This document shows positions 34,768 through 43,358 of a stretch of DNA of 64,000 nucleotides, piece after piece; position 1 is the first letter of the stretch; each line of letters starts with the position of its first letter. This stretch comes from Candidatus Chloroploca asiatica. Lineage in GTDB: Bacteria; Chloroflexota; Chloroflexia; Chloroflexales; Chloroflexaceae. Made by a program: the position numbers and the translations under genes. The stretch covers positions 32,468 to 96,467 of the forward strand of contig NZ_LYXE01000036.1 in NCBI RefSeq assembly GCF_002532075.1. The letters are read 5' to 3'. The notes beneath the pieces were generated by a model. It saw only the letters and a list, made by a program, of their open reading frames with translations. It had not been told where the DNA came from and searched no databases.

Positions 34768-34893
34768 TAAACCCAATACCTTGCAAAGAAGGCGGCTGTT
34801 TTGACGCAAAGGCGCAAAGGTTTTCGCGTAGGTGAGCTTCACCCTTCGCGTCTCGCGCCTTCGCGTGAGCTTATTTGAAAAGTATTGCTCTTA
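34768..34893 (+). mobile_element. MITE-like element, same family, in the znu operon
   Basis: Left end TTAAACCCAATACCTTGCAA, right end the approximate inverse (AAAAGTATTGCTCTTA), matching at about 18 of 24 positions. The interior starts GACGCAAAGGCGCAAAGG and continues TTTTCGCGTAGGTGAGC, CGCCTTCGCGTGAGC. That interior is shared, in opposite orientation, by the element at 54674-54795, and in part by 62030-62125. Confidence 0.75.
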
Positions 34894-34949
34894 TACCCTG
34901 CCCGCTTGCCTGGGCGCCCCGTGGTGCGCCCAGGCAAGCGGGCTCCTCG

Positions 34950-36449
34950 CTACTCGGCCAATGCATTGACAATCGTGGTGGCATTGTGCTGGATCATCGC
35001 CACATATGTGCCTGCAGAACCACCCGGCTGGCTGAGCGCATCGGTATGCAGGTCTGTCACCAGGGTCACCCCGGCTTCGCGGGCGATCGTCTCCATCAAC
35101 GTCGGATTCGACACATTGTCGGCAAAGATAGCCGACACTCCGACAGCGCGAATTTCATTGACCAGCGCAGCAAGGTCTCCTGCTGCCGGATCGGCATTTT
35201 CGGTTGTGGTACCAAGCGCTGTGCCGACAACCGTGAAGTCGTAACGATCGGCAAAGTAGGCAAAGGTGTCGTGGGTCGTGACCAGTTTGCGTGCTTCTAC
35301 CGGCAGCCGACTCACTTCAGCCTGGACAAACGCATCCAGCGCCGTCAGTTCTGCCAGATATCGCTCGGCATTGAGTTGATAGGTATCGGCGTTGGCCGGA
35401 TCAGCCTCGCTCAAGGCATCGCGGATCACTTCAACCATCAACATTGCATTATTGGGGTCTTGCCAGATGTGCGGATCATACTCGCCGTGGCTATGCCCAT
35501 GGTCGTCGTGATCCTTCTCGTCGTGATGCGCTTCCTCGCTGTGGCTATGCCCTTCACCCCGTTCCCAGACAAGCGTGAGCAGCGTTTCGGCCTGCGGGCC
35601 AAACTGCACGACATAGCTCCCAGGCTCAAGATCAAAGGTATAGACAACCTTGACGGCATCGCACCCTTCGCTGATCGGTTCAACCGACTCGGGAACGAGA
35701 GGCGTGTCACCTGCAAAAAGCGTCAGGGGTGTCTCGCTGCCAAGAAAGAAGAGCACATCACCGTCGCGGTCTTGCTCAAAGGCGACAAAACCTTCGCCAT
35801 TGCTCAGTGTAAGATCGTAGCGCGTATGATCGTCGGGCATCACCGCCGTCGCCTCGGCGGACGTTGCAGCCGCCGTCACAGCCACCGGGTCATCGCCAAA
35901 GTGCTTGCAGGCATGGGCCAGGCCATCATCGTGCGCATGGTCATCATCGTGCGCATGGTCATCATCGTGCGCGTGCTCTTCATCGTGCGCACTATGCCCC
36001 TCGCCCGCAGGCAGCGGCGTCACACGCTCGGCAAGCTCGACCCGTGGTGCCTGCGACCCTGATGCTTCATAGAGCGCATCAAACCAGGTTTCAAATTCCA
36101 GACCATTCTCAATAATCAGATCTGCCCCAGCCAGCGTCACACTATCGCGAGGCACAGGCTGGTAGACATGCGGGTCACTATCTGGCCCAACCAACACCGT
36201 CAGGTCAATCAGATCACCGGCCACATTCGTCACCAGATCCCCAAGAATGCTAAAGGTCGCGACAACCTTCAGCTTTGAGGAAGCATCGGTTGGTGGCGTT
36301 GTAGCCTCGGTACCCGGTGCAGCCTCAGTCGCTGCGGTCGGTGCAGCCGTTGGTGTCTGGGCGGCTGGCGAAGCGCCACACGCAGCCAGCAAGAACGTCA
36401 ACACGGCAAAGAGACTCACAAGTACCCGTCGTTTGCTCGGCAAAAGCAT
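34950..36449 (-). CDS. znuA: zinc ABC transporter substrate-binding lipoprotein, ZnuA-like, with inserted domain
   Basis: 499 residues. ATG 36449 is preferred because AGGGGG lies about six bases upstream; ATG 36473 is a weaker alternative. Lipobox LTFLLAACG, then a Thr/Ala-rich linker. The two lobes of a cluster A-I metal-binding protein are visible (DLVTNVAGDLIDLTVLVGPD and HVYQPVPRD; LVTTHDTFAYFADRYDFTVV; FADNVSNPTLMETIAREAG). Two His/Asp-rich loops (HAHDDDHAHDDDHAHDDG and HSHSEEAHHDEKDHDDHGHS) flank an unusual inserted beta domain of about 120 residues (about 180-300, RYDLTLSNGEGFVAFEQDR). The insertion makes it much longer than the usual 300-odd residues. It probably stores or captures zinc. 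Confidence 0.88.
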   Translation of the reverse strand: MLLPSKRRVLVSLFAVLTFLLAACGASPAAQTPTAAPTAATEAAPGTEATTPPTDASSKLKVVATFSILGDLVTNVAGDLIDLTVLVGPDSDPHVYQPVPRDSVTLAGADLIIENGLEFETWFDALYEASGSQAPRVELAERVTPLPAGEGHSAHDEEHAHDDDHAHDDDHAHDDGLAHACKHFGDDPVAVTAAATSAEATAVMPDDHTRYDLTLSNGEGFVAFEQDRDGDVLFFLGSETPLTLFAGDTPLVPESVEPISEGCDAVKVVYTFDLEPGSYVVQFGPQAETLLTLVWERGEGHSHSEEAHHDEKDHDDHGHSHGEYDPHIWQDPNNAMLMVEVIRDALSEADPANADTYQLNAERYLAELTALDAFVQAEVSRLPVEARKLVTTHDTFAYFADRYDFTVVGTALGTTTENADPAAGDLAALVNEIRAVGVSAIFADNVSNPTLMETIAREAGVTLVTDLHTDALSQPGGSAGTYVAMIQHNATTIVNALAE

Positions 36450-36481
36450 CTGCATACCCCCTAAGATCTTCATCGAGACCC

Positions 36482-36633
36482 GCGCCTGATAGGCGCTAAA
36501 CGCCGCCTGTAATGAGATATTGTATCAAAAACACCTGACATAGAGTATCATTTACAGGGTAAATTGTCAAGAATGATAGTCAGTATCATCATGATCGTGT
36601 TACAATCTTCCTGTTTCCTAGCTCCTTACTGTC
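36482..36633. promoter_or_regulatory. znuA / fur-like divergent promoter with candidate Zur boxes
   Basis: The 160-base space between the two divergent genes holds a perfect 6+6 palindrome ATGATA-gtcag-TATCAT at 36573-36589 and a weaker TGAGATATTGTATCA at 36513-36527. Both have the size of Fur-family operators. A small hairpin GCGCCT-gat-AGGCGC (36482-36496) lies in the znuA leader. Zinc-loaded regulator bound here could silence both genes (inference). Confidence 0.5.
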
Positions 36634-37104
36634 ATGAGGCATATGATGAGTCGTCTCCTCAAACAACAACAAGCGCTCCTCCCTGCGCCAGCCCACGAGA
36701 TCGCTGAGCAAATGGCTGAGGCAGGGTACAAAGTGACCCAGCCACGCCTCGCGGTCTTACGAGCGGCTGTTGCGCTCGATAAAGCGTTTACGGTGCATGA
36801 ACTTGAACAGTGGTTATTGCAACGCAACGAGTCGCCCGGCATCGCCAGTATCTTTCGTACCGTCAAGCTCCTCTGCGATCTTGAACTCTTTCAGCGGATC
36901 CACGGTCTCGAAGATTGTCACCGCTACAGCATTAGCGGGGGCCACGCGCACCACCTGATCTGCGTCTCGTGCGGGGCGCTCCAGAGCTTCGATAACTGTG
37001 GGTTGCGCGATCTCATCACGACGCTCGAGCAGCAAACGGGGTACCACATCAACGATCATGTCCTCGAACTCTTTGGGCGCTGCCCACGTTGCCTGGCGGT
37101 GTAA
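36634..37104 (+). CDS. Fur-family regulator, probably Zur
   Basis: 156 residues; ATG at 36634, 36643 or 36646 are all possible, and GAGG at 36636-36639 slightly favours 36646. The winged helix is AEAGYKVTQPRLAVLRAAVA, with GIASIFRTVKLLCDLELFQR. Metal-binding motifs: HAHHLICVSCG (His/Cys of the regulatory and structural sites) and a C-terminal CPRC. The divergent zinc transporter suggests it is a zinc sensor that represses znuA and itself. Confidence 0.88.
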   Translation: MRHMMSRLLKQQQALLPAPAHEIAEQMAEAGYKVTQPRLAVLRAAVALDKAFTVHELEQWLLQRNESPGIASIFRTVKLLCDLELFQRIHGLEDCHRYSISGGHAHHLICVSCGALQSFDNCGLRDLITTLEQQTGYHINDHVLELFGRCPRCLAV

Positions 37105-37209
37105 TGTCCTGGATACCAGGCTATTGACAAGGATGGGTAGCCCGCGTATAGTGCTATAGCGAATTGCGTGCCGCAGTTTGTTACTATTCTTGGTTTAGCC
37201 TGGGGCGCT

Positions 37210-39624
37210 ATGGGAGACAAACTTGTTATCGTCGAGTCGCCGTCGAAGGCGAAGACGATCCAGAAATATCTTGGTCGTGGGTATCGGGTCACTTCGAGTA
37301 TGGGCCATGTGCGCGATTTGCCCAAGAGTGATCTGGCGATTGATGTCGAGCACAATTTTCAACCTGTCTATGAGGTGACCAAAGAGAAGGTCGTGAGTGA
37401 ATTGCGCCAGGCGATGCGCAACGCTGATGCGATCTATCTCGCGACTGACCCCGATCGTGAGGGTGAGGCGATTGCTTGGCATATTACCGAGGCGATCAAG
37501 CCCGGGCGTACGCCTGTCCATCGCGTTGTGTTCCAAGAGATTACGCGCAATGCGGTGCAACAGGCACTCGATCATCCCCGCGCGATTAATGAGAATCTGG
37601 TCAATGCCCAGCAAGCGCGCCGGGTGCTCGATCGGCTCGTTGGCTATCAACTGAGCCCATTGCTCTGGGATAAGGTCAAGCGTGGGCTTTCCGCTGGCCG
37701 GGTGCAGTCAGTCGCGGTGCGTCTGATTGTTGAACGTGAGCAAGAGGTCGAGAGCTTTGTGCCCGTTGAGTACTGGACGATCGAGGCTGATCTGCTCAAG
37801 ACCGGGGGAACCGCCCCGCGCGATGCGTTCCGTGCGACGCTGATCGAGCGTGCCGGCAAGAAGCTCGATAAGTTCGCGGTACCCGATCAGGAACAGGCCG
37901 ATGCGATTGTGACTGACCTCGACCAAGCTTCCTATCGCGTGGTGAAGGTAACCCGCAAAGATAAGCGCCGCAGCCCGGCGCCGCCCTTTACGACGTCGAC
38001 CCTGCAGCAAGAGGCCGGGCGCAAACTCGGCTTTAGTGCCAAAAAGACGATGATGCTCGCGCAGCGGCTCTATGAGGGGGTCGATCTTGGGGGCGACGAG
38101 GGCGTCAGCGGCCTGATTACCTATATGCGTACCGATAGTACCAATGTGGCCGGTGAAGCGCAAGCCGAGGCGCGGCGCTTGATCGAAAGCCGCTTTGGGC
38201 GTGACTATCTGCCCGATAAGCCCCCTGTGTATAAAACCAAGGCGAAAGGCGCCCAGGAGGCCCACGAGGCGATCCGTCCGACAAGTAGCGAGCGGGCACC
38301 CGAGCAGGTCAGTGCGATCCTCGAACGCGATCTCTTCCGCCTCTATGAGTTGATCTGGAAGCGTTTTGTCGCCTCGCAGATGGCACCGGCTATCTTTGAT
38401 AGTACGACCGTTGATCTTGGGGCCTGGACACCGACAGCGCCAACTGGCAATGCCCCCTATCTCTTCCGGGCAACCGGCTCGGTGCTCAAGTTCCCCGGTT
38501 TTCTCGCGGTCTACAATGTCAGCCTTGATGAGGGCGAAGAGGACGAAGATAGCGAGCGCCGTTTGCCTCTTCTCGTCGAGCAGGATCCGCTCGATCTGCT
38601 GGAACTTCTGCCCATTCAGCATTTCACCGAGCCGCTTCCCCGCTTTACCGAGGCAAGCTTGGTCAAAGAGCTTGAGCGCCTTGGCATTGGGCGGCCTTCG
38701 ACCTATGCTTCGATCATTTCAACCATCCAGGAACGTGATTATGTGACGGCTGCCGACAAGAAGTTAATCCCAACGACCCTCGGGCGGGTCGTTACCGAGT
38801 TGCTGGTGCTCCATTTTCCTAATATTGTTGACTACGATTTTACGTCGGCCCTTGAACAGCAACTTGATGATATTGCCGATGGATCAAAGGCCTGGATTCC
38901 TGTCCTCCACGAATTTTATGCGCCGTTTCAAAAGACCCTCGCTGATGCGAAGGTTGAAATGCGCAATCTCAAGCGCGAAGAGATTGTCACCGATCTCCAG
39001 TGTCCCAAGTGTCAACAGGGTCTGCTCGCTATCAAGTTCGGCCGCAATGGTGAATTCCTGGCCTGTACCCGGTATAGCAAAGATGGCGGCCCAGAATCGT
39101 GTGATTTCACCAGCGACTTTCATCGCGACAGTGATGGCAAAATCGTCATCGATAAAGCCAGCGCCCCCGAAACCAGCGATGTGATGTGCAATCTCTGCGG
39201 GCGGCCAATGGTGATCAAGAAGAGTCGCTTCGGACCCTTCCTCGGCTGTTCAGGCTATCCCGAGTGCAGCAATACGCGCCGCATCGGCAAAGATGGCAAG
39301 CCCGTGCCGCTCCCCGAACCCACCGGTGTGGCCTGTCCCAAGTGTCACGAGGGCGAGCTGCTGCGTCGCCGGGGGCGCTTTGGGCGGCCCTTCTTTGGTT
39401 GCTCGCGCTATCCAAAGTGCGACTATCTGACCAACAGCCTCGAAGAACTGGCCCCGGTCGAAGCGACACCAGTGCAAGCTGAGAGCAAAGAGAAGGCAAC
39501 CAAGAAGACACCCGCGACAAAAAAGACGGCCACCAGCAAAAAGGCGGCCACCAGCAAAACGACCCCAACCAGCAAAACGACCACCAGCACAAAAAAAGAG
39601 CCTCCCCGTAAGAAGAGCGCCTGA
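37210..39624 (+). CDS. topA: DNA topoisomerase I
   Basis: 804 residues from ATG 37210. TOPRIM domain: KLVIVESPSKAKTIQKYLG and ATDPDREGEAIAWHI. Catalytic Tyr in LITYMRTDSTNV; GIGRPSTYASIISTIQERDY follows. Then three zinc ribbons, CPKCQQGLLAIKFGRNGEFL, CNLCGRPMVIKKSRFGPFLG and CPKCHEGELLRRRGRFGRPF, and a long Lys/Thr tail ending RKKSA. This is the normal type IA architecture, which relaxes negative supercoils. A strong hairpin follows at 39642. Confidence 0.96.
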   Translation: MGDKLVIVESPSKAKTIQKYLGRGYRVTSSMGHVRDLPKSDLAIDVEHNFQPVYEVTKEKVVSELRQAMRNADAIYLATDPDREGEAIAWHITEAIKPGRTPVHRVVFQEITRNAVQQALDHPRAINENLVNAQQARRVLDRLVGYQLSPLLWDKVKRGLSAGRVQSVAVRLIVEREQEVESFVPVEYWTIEADLLKTGGTAPRDAFRATLIERAGKKLDKFAVPDQEQADAIVTDLDQASYRVVKVTRKDKRRSPAPPFTTSTLQQEAGRKLGFSAKKTMMLAQRLYEGVDLGGDEGVSGLITYMRTDSTNVAGEAQAEARRLIESRFGRDYLPDKPPVYKTKAKGAQEAHEAIRPTSSERAPEQVSAILERDLFRLYELIWKRFVASQMAPAIFDSTTVDLGAWTPTAPTGNAPYLFRATGSVLKFPGFLAVYNVSLDEGEEDEDSERRLPLLVEQDPLDLLELLPIQHFTEPLPRFTEASLVKELERLGIGRPSTYASIISTIQERDYVTAADKKLIPTTLGRVVTELLVLHFPNIVDYDFTSALEQQLDDIADGSKAWIPVLHEFYAPFQKTLADAKVEMRNLKREEIVTDLQCPKCQQGLLAIKFGRNGEFLACTRYSKDGGPESCDFTSDFHRDSDGKIVIDKASAPETSDVMCNLCGRPMVIKKSRFGPFLGCSGYPECSNTRRIGKDGKPVPLPEPTGVACPKCHEGELLRRRGRFGRPFFGCSRYPKCDYLTNSLEELAPVEATPVQAESKEKATKKTPATKKTATSKKAATSKTTPTSKTTTSTKKEPPRKKSA

Positions 39625-39641
39625 GCGGGCCGCTTACCCCC

Positions 39642-39675
39642 AACACCTGCGCCGGGCGTGCCCGACGCAGGTGTT
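39642..39675. terminator. hairpin between topA and ino1, bidirectional
   Basis: AACACCTGCG (39642-39651) pairs with CGCAGGTGTT (39666-39675), with an inner CGGGC/GCCCG stem. It is followed by TTCTGTTCCT on the plus strand. The genes on either side converge, so it can end both transcripts. Confidence 0.75.
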
Positions 39676-39682
39676 TCTGTTC

Positions 39683-40768
39683 CTATGCCTCGCCACTGGC
39701 AAAACGCTCGGTCAGTTCACGTGCTTCATAATCGGTATACTGCTTGGGCGGGGTCTTCATAAAATAACTGCTCGGGCCATCGAGGGCACCGCCAAGGCCA
39801 CGATCAAGGGCCAGTTTGGCACAACGGATCGCGTCAATCACCACCCCGGCTGAATTGGGCGAGTCCCAGACTTCGAGCTTTAACTCGACGTTGAGCGGCA
39901 CATCCCCAAAGGTTGTGCCCTCCATCCGAATATAGGCCCATTTGCGGTCGCCCAGCCACGGCACATAATCGCTCGGACCAACATGCACCGAGGCTTCCGG
40001 GAGTTCATAGTTCAACTGGCTCGTCACGGCGTTGGTTTTGCTGATCTTCTTGCTCTCGAGCCGCTCACGTTCGAGCATATTCAAAAAGTCGGTATTGCCA
40101 CCAAAATTGAGTTGATAGGTGCGATCCAGCCGCACCCCACGTTCTTTGAAAAGAGTGGTCAAGACACGGTGGGTAATCGTTGCGCCCACCTGGCTCTTGA
40201 TATCATCGCCAATGATCGGCAATCGCTTCTCTTCAAACCGACGCCGCCAGTACTCCTGGCTGGCAATAAAGACGGGCACACAATTGATGAAGGCACAGCC
40301 AGCCTCAAGGATCTGCTCGACATACCATTTTGTGGCCATTTCGCTGCCGACCGGCAGGTACGAGATGACGACATCCGTTTTGGTCTGCTTGAGAATGCCC
40401 ACAATATCATCGGTATCACGTGGTGACTTGGTAATGACCTGACTCAAATATTTACCAATCCCATCGTGGGTCATCCCCCGCGACACGGGCACCCCAAGGT
40501 GCGGCACTTTGCTAAAAACATAGGTATTGTTTGGCTCAGCAAAAATCGCTTCTGAGAGATCTTTGTCAACTTTGGTATCAGCAATATCAAAGGCCGCCGA
40601 AAATTCGATATCGCTAATGTGATACCCGCCCAGCGTTACATGCATGAGCCCTGGAATATCATCGCCCTCGCGGGCCTCACGGTAATAGTGAATGCCTTGC
40701 ACGAGCGACGAGGCACAGTTCCCAACGCCAATAATCGCGACCCGGATCTTCTTGTTCACAGAATGCAT
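39683..40768 (-). CDS. ino1: myo-inositol-1-phosphate synthase
   Basis: 361 residues from ATG 40768 with AGAAAGG upstream; a longer frame to 40858 is not supported. NAD-binding [16 protein letters not shown], then a family signature [20 protein letters not shown] and [19 protein letters not shown]. It converts glucose 6-phosphate to inositol 3-phosphate (also named 1L-myo-inositol 1-phosphate). The short form matches archaeal and actinobacterial/Chloroflexota types rather than the longer eukaryotic enzyme. It supplies inositol lipids or a solute. Confidence 0.93.
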   Translation of the reverse strand: MHSVNKKIRVAIIGVGNCASSLVQGIHYYREAREGDDIPGLMHVTLGGYHISDIEFSAAFDIADTKVDKDLSEAIFAEPNNTYVFSKVPHLGVPVSRGMTHDGIGKYLSQVITKSPRDTDDIVGILKQTKTDVVISYLPVGSEMATKWYVEQILEAGCAFINCVPVFIASQEYWRRRFEEKRLPIIGDDIKSQVGATITHRVLTTLFKERGVRLDRTYQLNFGGNTDFLNMLERERLESKKISKTNAVTSQLNYELPEASVHVGPSDYVPWLGDRKWAYIRMEGTTFGDVPLNVELKLEVWDSPNSAGVVIDAIRCAKLALDRGLGGALDGPSSYFMKTPPKQYTDYEARELTERFASGEA

Positions 40769-40787
40769 ACCTTTCTCATCTAACCTC

Positions 40788-40803
40788 ATACCAGCTATGG
40801 TAT
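40788..40803. promoter_or_regulatory. palindrome upstream of ino1
   Basis: ATACCA-gcta-TGGTAT lies 20 bases upstream of the ino1 start, between it and the divergent che cluster. It could be an operator for ino1. The regulator is not known. Confidence 0.3.
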
Positions 40804-40873
40804 CTTTTATGGTAACGCAACATGATACAGCGCCTGAACTGCCTTGGCAAGTCTGCAAAGGAAGCGATCTTCA

Positions 40874-41341
40874 ATGATGAATCAGAACGAAGTCGACGTA
40901 CTCGGCGAGATCCAGGAATATCTGGTGGTCAATCTGGCCGACGAGCTTTATGCCATCCCCGGGATTGCGGTACGCGAAGTCATGCGCTGGCAGACCCCAA
41001 CGAGTGTCCCCGGAGCGCCTGCGATCATGCCTGGGCTGATTAGTCAGCGTGGCGTGATTTTTCCTGTGATCGATCTGCGCCTGATGCTTGGTCTGACGCT
41101 GACCCCCTCAACGCGTGCGACCCGCCTCGTGCTGGTAGAGCACGACGTCACGAGGATGGCCCTGCTTGTCGATAACGTCGTCGATCTTGTGCCCCTGACC
41201 ATCAAGAGCATCACGCCTCCACCGGCGGCCCTTGAGGCCCAACGGGTACGTCTGCTCGCCGGAGTCACTATCCTTGAAGGAGCAACCCTGGCGGTGCTCA
41301 ACCTTGGCGCACTGGTCGCGGCCCTCCACGAAACACTCTGA
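40874..41341 (+). CDS. cheW: CheW-like coupling protein
   Basis: 155 residues from ATG 40874 (or 40877); AAAGGAAG is upstream. The CheW fold is visible: EIQEYLVVNLADELYAIPGI, VREVMRWQTPTSVPGAPAIM, PGLISQRGVIFPVIDLRLML and ALLVDNVVDLVPLTIKSI. It links receptors to the CheA kinase. First gene of the signalling cluster. Confidence 0.9.
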   Translation: MMNQNEVDVLGEIQEYLVVNLADELYAIPGIAVREVMRWQTPTSVPGAPAIMPGLISQRGVIFPVIDLRLMLGLTLTPSTRATRLVLVEHDVTRMALLVDNVVDLVPLTIKSITPPPAALEAQRVRLLAGVTILEGATLAVLNLGALVAALHETL

Positions 41342-41438
41342 AGCACACCCTGGTGCCTGTTTCGTTCGTTTGTGGCGTATCATAGAGAGTAAGGTGAAGT
41401 TACGCGCACGACCCTGGTTGAGTGAGGCGAAGGCTACA

Positions 41439-41840
41439 ATGCTCCTGCTTGAGATCCATATCGCTGACCAGTGCTACCTGGCCCCGCAAACCCACGTCGA
41501 TCATCTGAGCCAGCTGCTGCCAACGATGGCCCCTGAGCAGGATGCCCGGGGTCGTCCGCTGATCTATGCTGAACTTGGCCCGTTGCTTGGTTATCAAGCG
41601 GAGGAAAAGCCCGACCGGCACCATGCCTTGACCGTTACCTTGCGTCGCCGCACCGTGGTCTTGCTGGTTGATCGGGTTGACCGCCTGACGCAGCCAGAAG
41701 AGGTGCATCCTTTGCCCGCGCTGATGCGCAAACACCTCGCTCGTCCGTGGTTTACCGGGGCTGTAATCTTTGAACAGCGCTTGCTCCTTGTCCTTGATCT
41801 GCAGCGCATTGCGACCGATATCGCCCTCGGGGTTGTGTGA
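41439..41840 (+). CDS. second CheW-like protein, short
   Basis: 133 residues from ATG 41439 with GAGGCGAAGG upstream. The strands LLLEIHIADQCYLAPQTHVD, then VVLLVDRVDRLTQPEEVHPL and ALMRKHLARPWFTGAVIFEQ resemble a shortened CheW domain. The usual second-half motif is shorter than in its neighbour. It may adapt a second receptor or the MCP just downstream. Confidence 0.75.
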   Translation: MLLLEIHIADQCYLAPQTHVDHLSQLLPTMAPEQDARGRPLIYAELGPLLGYQAEEKPDRHHALTVTLRRRTVVLLVDRVDRLTQPEEVHPLPALMRKHLARPWFTGAVIFEQRLLLVLDLQRIATDIALGVV

Positions 41841-41859
41841 GATCGTGTCTTGATCGGGA

Positions 41860-43350
41860 ATGAAACCTATGCAAACGACAGCAACTGTGGGAAGGTTTGA
41901 CCATCAGGAAGATGACGAGAAGCTTGTCCTGCTGCTCGATCACCAGAGCATGATGCATCTGTTGAACGCGAGCGGCTTTTCGCTCTCGATCGTCTTTCTC
42001 TTTTCGCTGGGTTTTCTGTGGAATTCGGCGAGCATTGGACATCTGACGGTCGGTCTGGTGGCGATGCTGATCATTGTTTCGCTGGTGATGTATGTCGCGG
42101 CCTTTTTCCTTATCCGCAAGCGCGAGACGATCCTGGGGCGACGCATCCTTTTCTATGCTATGATTCTTTGTTCCACGATTGGCGTCATCCTCTTCGGTGG
42201 TCCGCTTGGGCCTCTCGCTTTTATGTTTCTGGTGCCCGTGATTAGCGCTGGCTTGCTGGGCAATGGGCGCGATAGTTTTTTTGTGGCCGCAGCGACGCTT
42301 GTCATCTATATGGGCCTGTTTATAGCCCAGACCAGAAACCTCTACACGCCCCTCGATCTCTCGCCGACGGTTAACGCAGTTATTTTCAGTTTGACGGGCT
42401 GTTTCATCGCCTATATGTCGGGTATGAGTGGCCGCGATCTGGCGATGGTCGTCGCCCAGTCACAGCAGCGGGCGCAGCAGTTGATCGAGAAGACTGACCA
42501 GTTGATGCAAAAGAATATTCAGCAAATTGAACTGGGCAGTGAACTCGCCGCCGCCGCAGGGCAGTTGCAAGTTGCCTCGCAATCGCAGGCGAGCGGCGCG
42601 ACCGATCAGGCAAGTGCCGTCTCTGAAGTTTCGACCACCATCGAGGAACTCGGTAGCACGGCCCGCCAGATTGCCCAACTGGCTGACCATGTCTCGCAAG
42701 CCGCCCAACAGACGCTCGAAAATCTGAGTAGTGGGCAGGACGCCGTTGATGAGAGCATTCAAGCCATGGAACGCATCCGTGCCCGGGTGTCGGATGTCTC
42801 GAACCGCGTGCTCAGCCTCGGCGAGCGTTCGCAGCAGATCGGCGAGATTATTGACTTGATTGACGACATCTCTGACGAGACCCATCTGCTTGCGCTCAAT
42901 GCGGCGATCGAGGCGGCGGGGGCCGGTGAACACGGGCGACGCTTTGCCGTGGTCGCCGCTGAAGTGAAGAGTCTGGCCAATCGAACACTGGCTGCGGCAC
43001 GCGAAGTCAAAGGGGTGATCGCCGAGATCCGCCAGGCGACCTCGGCCTCGGTGCTGGCCTCGGAAGAGGGGAGCAAAGAGGTGGAACGAGGGGTCGAACT
43101 CGCCCATCGCGCCGGCCAGACGATGGATAATATCGTGATGGTCGCCGAACGGACGGCCCAGAGCGCCGCCGAGATTGGCCTGGCGACCGCCCAACAGCAG
43201 AGTGCCAGCGAGCAGGTGGTCGAAACGATGCGCGAGATCGCTGAGGTGGCCCGCCAGACAGCCCTTGGCTCACGGCAGATGGCTGAAGCAGCCGTTACGC
43301 TGACCTCGATTGCCGATCGCCTTCACGGAATTGTGGCGAACGAAAAGTAG
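41860..43350 (+). CDS. membrane methyl-accepting chemotaxis protein without periplasmic sensor
   Basis: 496 residues. Residues of about 35 to 200 form about six transmembrane helices with short loops ([40 protein letters not shown]), a MASE-like membrane sensor. No HAMP domain is obvious. The cytoplasmic half is a normal MCP signalling bundle with the hairpin tip [20 protein letters not shown] and [17 protein letters not shown]. It probably senses a membrane or intracellular state. It is followed within nine bases by cheA. Confidence 0.88.
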   Translation: MKPMQTTATVGRFDHQEDDEKLVLLLDHQSMMHLLNASGFSLSIVFLFSLGFLWNSASIGHLTVGLVAMLIIVSLVMYVAAFFLIRKRETILGRRILFYAMILCSTIGVILFGGPLGPLAFMFLVPVISAGLLGNGRDSFFVAAATLVIYMGLFIAQTRNLYTPLDLSPTVNAVIFSLTGCFIAYMSGMSGRDLAMVVAQSQQRAQQLIEKTDQLMQKNIQQIELGSELAAAAGQLQVASQSQASGATDQASAVSEVSTTIEELGSTARQIAQLADHVSQAAQQTLENLSSGQDAVDESIQAMERIRARVSDVSNRVLSLGERSQQIGEIIDLIDDISDETHLLALNAAIEAAGAGEHGRRFAVVAAEVKSLANRTLAAAREVKGVIAEIRQATSASVLASEEGSKEVERGVELAHRAGQTMDNIVMVAERTAQSAAEIGLATAQQQSASEQVVETMREIAEVARQTALGSRQMAEAAVTLTSIADRLHGIVANEK

Positions 43351-43358
43351 TAACCGCT

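Noticed and set aside
34768..34842. N-terminal extension of ZnuC to 34842
   Set aside because: It would be translated from the inserted repeat; the ATG at 34755 has a ribosome binding site and gives the normal length.
34875..36062. 395-codon open frame on the plus strand with hydrophobic repeats
   Set aside because: Antisense to znuA. The MVIIVRMVIIVR repeats are the shadow of the His/Asp-rich loop.
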